Shown here: piece by piece, positions 1-6,203 of the stretch
Layout of the letters: every line of letters starts with the position of its first letter
Numbering within the stretch: position 1 is the first letter of the stretch
NCBI GenBank assembly: GCA_049281195.1
Contig: JBAPRR010000031.1
Location: 1-9,019, forward strand
Origin: JBAPRR01 sp049281195
GTDB taxonomy: Bacteria; Actinomycetota; Acidimicrobiia; Acidimicrobiales; CAVXTF01
Reading direction: 5' to 3'
Length of the DNA: 9,019 bases
The notes under the pieces: generated by a model
Told to the model about the DNA's origin: nothing
Database searches by the model: none
What the model saw: the letters and a program-made list of their open reading frames with translations, nothing else
Position numbers and translations under genes: made by a program

Positions 1-216
1 GCGTTGGGTCTGCGTAGAGGGAAGCCCGACAGACTGAGGAGGCTCCGTCTCACTCGCCAGGCTTGGGAGCACCACCGCCGGAACGACATTCAGATCCTGG
101 GCCTGGAGCAATGCCTCGAGTTTTTCGGAGCCGGGGACCAAGATTGACACTCCCAGTCCAGCTGGGCAGTGCTGCTCAAAGGCCGGCGCCAGACAACATT
201 TGACGTGTCCGGGCAT
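1..216 (-). CDS. Unrecognised protein, 5' part (runs off left edge)
   Basis: An open frame of 72 codons reads leftward from ATG at 216 to the window edge without a stop. The translation is protein-like rather than Arg-rich: it begins MPGHVKCCLAPAFEQ and continues with hydrophobic and polar stretches such as VSILVPGSEKLEALLQAQ and VVPAVVLPSLASE, ending in a Pro/Ser/Thr/Gln-rich segment. No family is recognised. The true start is uncertain. A perfect TATAAT (220-215, minus strand) overlaps the ATG, so a transcript from it would begin near 208 and first meet GTG at 150, which gives a protein starting VSILVPGSEK. The frame is also open upstream into the cold-shock gene, which may be chance. It would be divergent from the cold-shock gene. 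The competing plus-strand frame over 1-147 is Arg-rich and looks like a shadow. Confidence 0.4.
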   Translation of the reverse strand, partial: MPGHVKCCLAPAFEQHCPAGLGVSILVPGSEKLEALLQAQDLNVVPAVVLPSLASETEPPQSVGLPSTQTQR

Positions 217-231
217 TATAGAGGTTAGAGT
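200..231. promoter_or_regulatory. Possible divergent promoter region before the cold-shock gene
   Basis: On the plus strand TTGACG (200-205) is followed after 20 bases by TAGAGT (226-231), a TAnnnT-type -10. This spacing is longer than ideal. Transcription would start near 238 and leave a leader of about 50 bases, as is common for cold-shock mRNAs. On the minus strand TATAAT (220-215) could serve the leftward ORF. Both are read by eye. Confidence 0.25.
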
Positions 232-289
232 GCCTGGACCTCGGTCGGAACTTCCGTGGCCGAGTGCAGTGAAAGGCAGCCAGGAGAAC

Positions 290-493
290 ATGGCAACAGG
301 GACAGTCAAGTGGTTCAACGCCGAGAAGGGTTACGGATTTATCGCGCCCGACGACGGCGGAGCTGATGTGTTCGTACACTTCAGCGCCATCGAAGGAGCC
401 GGTTACAGACAGCTTTCAGAAGGCCAGAACGTCGAGTTCGAAACCGAACAAGGTCGTAAGGGTCCGCAGGCAAAATCTGTACGCGCCTCCTGA
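290..493 (+). CDS. Cold-shock protein, CspA family
   Basis: A 67-residue single cold-shock domain, the usual length for CspA-type proteins. These small cytoplasmic OB-fold proteins bind single-stranded RNA and DNA and melt mRNA structure during cold or general growth adaptation. The sequence opens MATGTVKWFNAEKGYGFI, with RNP1 as KGYGFI (residues 13-18) and RNP2 as VFVHF (27-31). The surface aromatics W8, F9, Y15, F17, F28, H30 and F31 are all present. The ATG at 290 is chosen because AGGAG (282-286) lies just upstream and the domain begins there. A longer frame from 200 would add a non-homologous leader. The gene appears monocistronic, with a terminator-like hairpin right after the stop. Which paralogue (cspA, cspB, etc.) cannot be decided from this. 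Confidence 0.95.
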   Translation: MATGTVKWFNAEKGYGFIAPDDGGADVFVHFSAIEGAGYRQLSEGQNVEFETEQGRKGPQAKSVRAS

Positions 494-499
494 AAAGGC

Positions 500-521
500 A
501 GGCGCTTCGGCGCTTTCGTTT
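500..521 (+). terminator. Rho-independent terminator after the cold-shock gene
   Basis: Seven bases after the stop codon, GCGC-TTCG-GCGC (502-513) forms a stem closed by a UUCG tetraloop. Adjacent G-T and A-T pairs extend it to 6 bp (500-515). It is followed by an interrupted T-rich run (TTCGTTTAT). The stem is short but the tetraloop is very stable. Confidence 0.6.
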
Positions 522-564
522 ATAAATCAATAATTGCGCGTTCTGCGCGTCCGTTTACACGGTA

Positions 565-610
565 GTGCGCGCCCCGAAATCAATGTGAGTTGAATCTCGG
601 ACGCGCGCGC
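565..610 (+). other. Long hairpin in the csp-fumC intergenic region
   Basis: GTGCGCGC (565-572) pairs with GCGCGCGC (603-610) over 8 positions including one G-T pair. After a small asymmetric internal loop, CCGA (574-577) pairs with TCGG (597-600). The terminal loop of about 19 bases is A/T richer. No T-tract follows, so it is not a classical terminator. It could equally be a DNA site or part of a transcribed RNA. Confidence 0.45.
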
Positions 611-682
611 CCAAAATGACGGATTCATGCGGATAGACGTGCGCGCCATCTGGGATCGGACGTTCGGGCGACAGATGCCGGA

Positions 683-725
683 GGGCTGCTGCCCCGGAGG
701 GGGGAACGTTCCCGGGGCAGCGCCC
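683..725 (+). other. Very stable hairpin with a nested palindrome
   Basis: GCTGCCCCGG (688-697) is perfectly complementary to CCGGGGCAGC (712-721). After a single bulged T at 687, GGGC (683-686) pairs with GCCC (722-725), giving 14 bp in all. The loop overlaps a perfect 12-base palindrome, GGGAACGTTCCC (702-713), so an alternative inner fold or a dimeric protein site is possible. No U-tract follows. It is the strongest unexplained structure in this window. Confidence 0.55.
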
Positions 726-814
726 TGTCCGGCCAATCGCTTGACTCCGCCGCGGTCGGGGAGCGGGGTCCAGCGCCTGACCCAGATGTTAATTCGCCGA
801 AAGCTACTTTTCAA

Positions 815-840
815 CTTGGATTACTAGAGATTGATCCAAG
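815..840 (+). repeat. Inverted repeat upstream of fumC
   Basis: CTTGGAT (815-821) and ATCCAAG (834-840) are perfect 7-bp arms around a 12-base loop. The right arm also takes part in a second pairing, CCAA (836-839) with TTGG (842-845), so two mutually exclusive small structures are possible. It lies about 110 bases before the fumC start and could be an operator or a leader structure. Confidence 0.4.
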
Positions 841-904
841 ATTGGGCTTCCGCGAGTCCACACCGCTCTCAATCCGCCGCTGACCAGGGCTGGAGTGCCG
901 CGGA

Positions 905-919
905 TAGTGTCCTATAGAT
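905..919 (+). promoter_or_regulatory. Candidate fumC -10 elements
   Basis: Two TA-rich hexamers stand out in GC-rich surroundings: TAGTGT (905-910), with a weak CTGACC (880-885) 19 bases upstream, and TATAGA (913-918), without a recognisable -35. Either would give a leader of about 25-40 bases containing the strong fumC ribosome binding site. Confidence 0.25.
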
Positions 920-950
920 AAACAGGAGAACATCGAAGAAGGAGGAAGCC

Positions 951-2348
<1,398 letters not shown>

Positions 2349-2364
2349 ACGTAGAGTCGGCTCC

Positions 2365-2643
2365 GTGGACGTTCTTGATACGGCAGCCGTCGACGACGCT
2401 TTGGGCGGGGGCATCGACTGGGAGAGAGACGGGGTCGAGCTCGTAAAGGTGCACACGGAGAAGGACTTCGCCGGCGCGTTGGCGTTCGTAAACCGTGTGG
2501 GCGTGATCGCAGAAGAGATGGACCACCACCCCGACATCGACATCAGGTGGAACACCGTGACGTTTCACCTGAGCACGCATTCCGCTGGTGGCATCACGGC
2601 CAAGGATCTCGAGCTTGCCAAGCGCATCGACGCTCTCGGCTGA
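2365..2643 (+). CDS. phhB: Pterin-4a-carbinolamine dehydratase (PCD/DCoH family)
   Basis: 92 residues from a GTG start, within the usual 90-110 for this family. The enzyme dehydrates 4a-hydroxytetrahydrobiopterin to quinonoid dihydrobiopterin. The signature is intact: EEMDHHPDIDI (50-60) with H54-H55-P56, W62, then LSTHSAGGITAKD (69-81) with H72 and D81, and a final ELAKRID helix. The central ALAFVNRVG helix is also typical. It lies 16 bases behind fumC with only a weak purine stretch (GTAGAG, 2351-2356) as ribosome site, which suggests translation coupled to fumC. No aromatic amino acid hydroxylase is visible in the window. Many bacteria carry such lone PCD-like genes whose pterin substrate is unknown, so the substrate here is inferred from family only. 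Confidence 0.88.
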   Translation: MDVLDTAAVDDALGGGIDWERDGVELVKVHTEKDFAGALAFVNRVGVIAEEMDHHPDIDIRWNTVTFHLSTHSAGGITAKDLELAKRIDALG

Positions 2644-2709
2644 CGCCTGACGCCTTTGGTCGGGCTCAGGCGCCTGAGACGCAATAGTCGGTCCCCGTTC
2701 AGGTACCTG
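2644..2709 (+). repeat. Cluster of palindromes between phhB and the next gene
   Basis: TGACGCC is repeated in tandem (2641-2654), overlapping the phhB stop. CGCCTGA (2644-2650) is the exact complement of TCAGGCG (2666-2672), giving a 7-bp stem. CTCAGGCGCCTGAG (2665-2678) is a perfect 14-base palindrome, and CAGGTACCTG (2700-2709) is a perfect 10-base palindrome. There is no T-tract, so this may be an attenuating hairpin or operator rather than a simple terminator. A promoter for the following gene could lie here, but none is obvious. Confidence 0.5.
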
Positions 2710-3696
2710 CCGATTGGAGGGCTGTCCGGCCGGCCACACGTGATGGTGGACGGTGCCGCCCGACCCGGCACGATCTGCAATCTGTCCCATTGGCCCCGCA
2801 CTTCGTTACCGGACGTTCTGCGGATGGATCTTTCGGCCCAGATCGTCGCACGCGCTTTGGAATCGGGGTACCTCTCAGACCAGCGCGCTGACGTGGCCAC
2901 GATCGATCATTACGACGCGGACGGCGTGATCGGTCTGGCCCTGGTCGTGTCACCCGACCTGTTGGACTCCCACGGAGAGGTTTTGATCGAAGCCGCCCGG
3001 GTGGGGGACTTCGGAGTGGTCACAGACGACAGAGCCGCACGCGTGTCCTACGCGCTTTCGGCCCTGGCCGATCCGCAAAGATCTCCGGTGGAAGCGATCA
3101 GGAAGGGTTCCGCGTCTGGCGGTCTCGAGGTCTGTGGTCTCGCCACGGAACGTGCGCTCGAACTGATTCCGGATCTTGTGGAAGAGTCCGATCGCTATCA
3201 AGAGCTGTGGCGCGATGAGTACACCGCCTTCGAAGCCTCACGACAAGGCCTCGGCAGCTGGGCCACAATTGAAGAGTTGCCCGAGCACGATGTGGCGATC
3301 GTGCGCATCGATCCCGATGAAGCTGCGTCCTCCGGGTCCGCCTGGGGCGACCACGTCATCCATCCCGCCGCCGTCTATACCTCGACGTCGATGTTGCGTG
3401 TCGTCACCCTGGCCGGCGGGCGGATCGCCGTCAGGTTCCGGTACGAATCGTGGGTCCGGTTGATCACCTCACGACCCCGGCCCCGCGTGGACCTGTCGGG
3501 ATTGGCGAAAGAGCTGGACCAGCTAGAGCCGTCTGGTGCCCGATGGATTTTCGACGGGGCCAGTGCGACGCGCCCCGCCCTTCGCACTTCGGACAGCCAA
3601 CCGAGTGGCATCGCTCACGAGATGTTCGTCGAGCGGTTGACCTCTCATCTCGCACAGCTCGACGCCGGGCCACCGGCTTGGGATCCCTACACCTGA
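2656..3696 (+). CDS. DUF6687-like protein with a DHH-type DADG motif
   Basis: Up to 346 residues, function unknown. From memory it resembles the actinobacterial DUF6687 family. Features in order are PHVMVDG near residue 30, CNLSHWP (41-47), DHYDADGVIG (84-93), a helical middle with ALADPQRSP, and a C-terminal RFRYESWVRL, RPRPRVDLSGLA and GARWIFDG block. The DHYDADG stretch followed by an aliphatic helix recalls the metal-binding DxDG of DHH phosphoesterases, and the C-terminal part recalls their DHHA1 domain. A hydrolase role is inference. The start is doubtful. TTG at 2656 is the first codon after the upstream stop, but it has no ribosome site and gives an Arg-rich leader across palindromes. 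ATG at 2743 or GTG at 2740 would cut into the PHVMVDG motif. A non-standard start around 2700-2713 would best fit the conserved N-terminus. The last residues abut pspAB tail to tail. Confidence 0.7.
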   Translation: MVGLRRLRRNSRSPFRYLPIGGLSGRPHVMVDGAARPGTICNLSHWPRTSLPDVLRMDLSAQIVARALESGYLSDQRADVATIDHYDADGVIGLALVVSPDLLDSHGEVLIEAARVGDFGVVTDDRAARVSYALSALADPQRSPVEAIRKGSASGGLEVCGLATERALELIPDLVEESDRYQELWRDEYTAFEASRQGLGSWATIEELPEHDVAIVRIDPDEAASSGSAWGDHVIHPAAVYTSTSMLRVVTLAGGRIAVRFRYESWVRLITSRPRPRVDLSGLAKELDQLEPSGARWIFDGASATRPALRTSDSQPSGIAHEMFVERLTSHLAQLDAGPPAWDPYT

Positions 3697-3700
3697 AGCG

Positions 3701-4354
3701 TCAGGAGATCGGAAGGTCCCACAGGGGGAACCACCGTGACAGGTCCGATTCGACCGGTAGGTCGTTTCCGAGCGTCGTACGCAGGCTCATCTCGAGCTCG
3801 GTGTTGCGCTGCTCCTTGCCCGTGGGTGCGAACGGATAGAAGGTGCCGCGCTTGGCCAGATAGACCAGGTAGACGCTCGAGGCCGCGCCGGCCGCCTGAG
3901 CCGTGCCGACCGTCAGCTCGTCGTTTCCATCAGCGGTAGGCGCCTGGTAACAGAAACCGAACACGCTGCACAGAAGTTGGGGTCCCCATCCCGACTCCTC
4001 TATGGAGGAGTGGACCATGTGCACACGGGTCACCAGATCGTCGATCCCCGCGCCTTCTACGACTATCCACCGGTATCCATACGAGTCGGCCACGTCGTGG
4101 ACCCTGGCGTTGGTGGAAGCACTCTCGGCCGGAGCAGAAGGGTCGTCCGGCATCCTGAGCAGTTGCTCGATCTCCGCCTGAACTTCGGCGAATGGTTGTC
4201 CCGACGGTGGCTTGAAGCACACACCGGCCTTGCCCGAAGGTACGTATCCCGCCGAAACCTGGAGCGTGACCGCCGCGGATGGCAGAGAGAAGAGGGCGTC
4301 GAGGTTCGGCTTTACCGGTTTGGTCCGGCCTAAGAGCGTGTCGACGATCTTCAC
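3701..4354 (-). CDS. pspAB: PspA-associated protein PspAB
   Basis: 217 residues, recognised as PspAB from its characteristic N-terminus (DTLLGRTKPVKPNLDALFSLP), the GKAGVCFKP segment (41-49), and the alternating alpha/beta body with GYRWIVVEG (93-101) and GWGPQLLCSVFGF (122-134). The tail, RWFPLWDLPIS (207-217), is also typical. It is cytoplasmic as far as can be seen, with no signal peptide or membrane helix. The biochemical role is not known, and the name rests on its regular occurrence with PspA and HtpX-like proteases in actinobacteria. The start is GTG, overlapping the htpX stop in a GTGA tetranucleotide, so translation is probably coupled. It is the last gene of the unit. Its stop is 4 bases from the stop of the convergent gene, leaving no space for a dedicated terminator. 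Confidence 0.85.
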   Translation of the reverse strand: MKIVDTLLGRTKPVKPNLDALFSLPSAAVTLQVSAGYVPSGKAGVCFKPPSGQPFAEVQAEIEQLLRMPDDPSAPAESASTNARVHDVADSYGYRWIVVEGAGIDDLVTRVHMVHSSIEESGWGPQLLCSVFGFCYQAPTADGNDELTVGTAQAAGAASSVYLVYLAKRGTFYPFAPTGKEQRNTELEMSLRTTLGNDLPVESDLSRWFPLWDLPIS

Positions 4355-5259
4355 CGGGCCTGGTTCATCTCGGCCTCGAGCTTCGACAGCTGGGCCAGAC
4401 GCTTCTCCAGGCTGGGGTGCGTCGAAAAGAGGGACGACAGGCTCGACCCACCGGCGATCGCCGGGGTGAAGAAAAAGGCGTTGAAGTGCTCCGCGGCGCG
4501 CAGATCACGAGTGGGGATGCGGCTCATGTCACCGGTCACCTTCACCAGTGCCGACGCCAAGAGGGACGGCCTGCCGATCAGGATCGCACCGGAACGATCG
4601 GCGGAAAGCTCGCGATAGCGCGATAGCGCCCGGGTGAGCAGGAAACTGATCGCGTACACGACCACCGATACGAGCAGGACCGCCAGATCCACCAGTGCAC
4701 CGCCTTGGTTGTTGCGATCGCCACCACTGAACATTCCGGCGTAGACGCTGATGCGGGTCAGCAGTCCCGCGAACACACCGAGCACGCTGGCGATGGTCAT
4801 GACCGCCACATCGCGGTGAGCTACGTGGGAGATCTCGTGAGCCAGAACCGCTTCGAGCTCGGCCTCGTCCAGGCGCCTCATGATGCCCCTCGTCGCGCAC
4901 ACCACCGCCGCATTCGGATTACGACCTGTCGCGAATGCGTTCGGTATGTCCGTCTCTGCCACGGCCACGCGCGGCTTGGGCATGTCCGACAGTGCGCACA
5001 GTCGGTCGACGATCCCGTGCAGCTCCGGCTCCTGTTCGGGCGTGACGACATGAGCGTGCATCCCGTACAGGGCGATCTTGTCGGAGAACCAGTACTGGCA
5101 GAACAAAAGGACCGCCGGGATGGCGATGACGATCCAAAGCTCAACGTTGAAAGCAGCGAGGATGGCGCCCACTGCGACCCACAAAAGGACTATGAGCAGC
5201 CCGGTGATGAACATGCGGACGGTGAGCCCGCGGTCGGGAGGTATGCGTGATGTAGCCAT
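4351..5259 (-). CDS. htpX: HtpX-type membrane zinc metalloprotease (M48)
   Basis: 302 residues, close to the 280-300 of bacterial HtpX. This integral-membrane protease degrades damaged or misassembled membrane proteins. Two membrane segments lie at about 17-37 and 40-56. The cytoplasmic domain has the NAFATGRNP motif (107-115) and the zinc site HEISH (141-145). The third ligand is expected at E217 in RYRELSADRSGA. Hydrophobic stretches at about 152-172 and 190-210 flank a polar Gly-rich loop. The C-terminal STHPSLEKRLAQL (279-291) is the usual HtpX end. The ATG at 5259 precedes the first membrane helix by a short basic leader, and the ribosome site is weak (CAGAAG). The gene is 53 bases behind pspA and overlaps pspAB by 4 bases, so the three act as one unit, with HtpX likely clearing membrane proteins when PspA senses membrane damage. 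Confidence 0.92.
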   Translation of the reverse strand: MATSRIPPDRGLTVRMFITGLLIVLLWVAVGAILAAFNVELWIVIAIPAVLLFCQYWFSDKIALYGMHAHVVTPEQEPELHGIVDRLCALSDMPKPRVAVAETDIPNAFATGRNPNAAVVCATRGIMRRLDEAELEAVLAHEISHVAHRDVAVMTIASVLGVFAGLLTRISVYAGMFSGGDRNNQGGALVDLAVLLVSVVVYAISFLLTRALSRYRELSADRSGAILIGRPSLLASALVKVTGDMSRIPTRDLRAAEHFNAFFFTPAIAGGSSLSSLFSTHPSLEKRLAQLSKLEAEMNQAR

Positions 5260-5273
5260 GGCTTCTGGGGAAC

Positions 5274-5279
5274 ATTTTA
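5274..5279 (-). promoter_or_regulatory. Possible internal promoter for htpX-pspAB
   Basis: The pspA-htpX gap contains an AT-rich island, unusual for this sequence. It includes TAAAAT on the minus strand, a TAnnnT-type -10, which would start a transcript near 5267, about 8 bases before the htpX ATG. No good -35 is visible. A small CCGAA/TTCGG inverted repeat lies just upstream (near 5292-5307). Confidence 0.25.
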
Positions 5280-5312
5280 ATTGCCCGCTCCCCGAAATCG
5301 TGTTCGGCCAGC

Positions 5313-6110
5313 CTAAGTTCCGAGTCGGAAACGGGGCGATTGATCTCCGGGACCGACAGCATTCTGCGCATCGGGATCTGCTCCTGAATGCCCGAGTGCG
5401 GGTGCCGGCGAGGCTGCCGCCAGCTCCCTCTTCATGCTTTCGAGCTCGGCGTCGACCCGCCCTGAGGATCCGACCTTGTCGAGCTGCGCCTGGATGTCGT
5501 CGCGTCCGCTCGTAAGGTCCGTGAGAGCACCCGACGTGATCAGTTCGTCCATCGCTCCGGCACGTGCCTGCATCGCCGTGATCTTGTCCTGCGCCCTTTG
5601 CATGACGGCCGATGCGTCTCCCATCGAACCCGAGATGCCGGCAACCGCCTCTCCCACCTTGGTCTGCGCTTCTGCGGCTGAATAGCTCGCCTTCAGGGTC
5701 TCCTTACGGGTCCGGAAGGCGGCCACCTGAACCTGGACCCGCTGCAGGGTCAGGGTGAGCCGCTCCTCCTGATCGCGGATCTGCTGGTGCTGGGTCTCGA
5801 GATCGGTGAGCTCGACACCTATCGCCTGACGTCTCGAAAGAGCCTCGCGGGCCAGGTCCTCGCGCTTCTGGGTCAGCGCGGCACGCGCCTGGCTCTGCAG
5901 CTTCTGAGCCTGCTGCTGGAGCTGCTGTGCCTGGATCTCGATCCGCCGGCGGGCGGTCGCCACCTCCACCAGGCTCTTGCGCAGCTTCTGGAGGTTCTCC
6001 ATCTGCTTGGAGTAGGTGAAGTCGAGCGTGTCACGCGGGTCCTCGGCGCGGTCGAGGAGCTTGTTGACCTTGGCCCTGACTATGGCTCCGAAGCGCTTGA
6101 AGACGTTCAT
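5313..6110 (-). CDS. pspA: Phage shock protein A (PspA/IM30 family)
   Basis: 265 residues, somewhat longer than E. coli PspA (222). PspA is a peripheral ESCRT-III-like protein that binds stressed inner membrane and polymerises to limit proton leakage. Residues 1-20 (MNVFKRFGAIVRAKVNKLLD) form the amphipathic membrane-binding helix, followed by the typical AEDPRDTLDFTYSKQMENLQKLRK segment in two halves at 22-45. Residues 45-145 are long heptad-rich coiled coil with many Q, R and E. AKVGEAV-like helix and GISGSMGD (158-165) follow, then a shorter helical part to about 230. Residues 232-265 are a Pro/Ala/Gly/Asp-rich, probably disordered tail. The ATG at 6110 has AGAGGT a few bases upstream. It is the first gene of pspA-htpX-pspAB and is divergent from mca. 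No PspB, PspC, PspF or ClgR gene is in the window, so regulation is not shown. Confidence 0.93.
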   Translation of the reverse strand: MNVFKRFGAIVRAKVNKLLDRAEDPRDTLDFTYSKQMENLQKLRKSLVEVATARRRIEIQAQQLQQQAQKLQSQARAALTQKREDLAREALSRRQAIGVELTDLETQHQQIRDQEERLTLTLQRVQVQVAAFRTRKETLKASYSAAEAQTKVGEAVAGISGSMGDASAVMQRAQDKITAMQARAGAMDELITSGALTDLTSGRDDIQAQLDKVGSSGRVDAELESMKRELAAASPAPALGHSGADPDAQNAVGPGDQSPRFRLGT

Positions 6111-6135
6111 TAGACCTCTGAGCGGGAGCTTACTT

Positions 6136-6152
6136 AGGCCTCCCGAGGCCTC
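6136..6152. promoter_or_regulatory. Repeated AGGCCT palindrome in the pspA-mca control region
   Basis: Two copies of the palindrome AGGCCT (6136-6141 and 6146-6151) are separated by CCCG. Together they can form a 6-bp hairpin with a 4-base loop, and the second copy is part of the 8-base palindrome GAGGCCTC (6145-6152). It sits in the middle of the 93 bases between the divergent pspA and mca starts, where an operator for either gene would be expected. On the minus strand TAAGCT (6132-6127) could be the pspA -10. Confidence 0.4.
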
Positions 6153-6189
6153 AGCGGCGTTCGCGGTCCGGGTGGTCCTGCGGTCCAGG

Positions 6190-6195
6190 TACGGT
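6190..6195 (+). promoter_or_regulatory. Candidate -10 for mca, leaderless spacing
   Basis: TACGGT fits the actinobacterial TAnnnT consensus and would place the transcript start at about 6202, two bases before the mca ATG (6204). No clear Shine-Dalgarno precedes this ATG, which agrees with a leaderless or nearly leaderless mRNA. No -35 match is seen. Confidence 0.35.
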
Positions 6196-6203
6196 GATCG
6201 GAA

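Larger units (their letters stand above)
494..950. other. 457-base non-coding stretch rich in inverted repeats
   Basis: No convincing gene lies between the cold-shock gene and fumC. The two short frames here, minus 527-814 and plus 627-827, are rich in Arg, Pro and Gly, lack ribosome binding sites and span palindromes, so I treat them as chance. No tRNA-like cloverleaf or T-loop was found. The stretch holds a cluster of GCGCG motifs (535-648), two strong hairpins (565-610, 683-725), a weak one (GGGTC 766-770 with GACCC 779-783), and a 7-bp inverted repeat (815-840). The fumC leader and promoter must lie at its right end. It could encode a structured RNA or hold regulatory sites. Confidence 0.6.

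Noticed and set aside
1..147. Plus-strand open frame at the left edge
   Set aside because: Arg/Leu-rich translation ending at a TGA at 145. The opposite frame is more protein-like.
741..770. TTGACT as a -35 box in the intergenic stretch
   Set aside because: No TA-rich -10 occurs 16-19 bases downstream. The spacing positions are GC-only.
527..814. 95-codon minus-strand frame in the non-coding stretch
   Set aside because: Arg/Pro/Gly-rich, no ribosome site, and it runs through palindromes whose pairing constrains the sequence. Kept only as a possibility within the non-coding entry.
627..827. 66-codon plus-strand frame in the non-coding stretch
   Set aside because: No ribosome site or family resemblance, and it overlaps the strong hairpin at 683-725.
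494..950. tRNA gene in the large gap
   Set aside because: I looked for a T-loop (GTTCRANNC), acceptor pairing and CCA on both strands and found no consistent cloverleaf.
4705..5250. 181-codon plus-strand frame opposite htpX
   Set aside because: Antisense to an intact metalloprotease gene. Rich in His, Asp and Arg without domain features.
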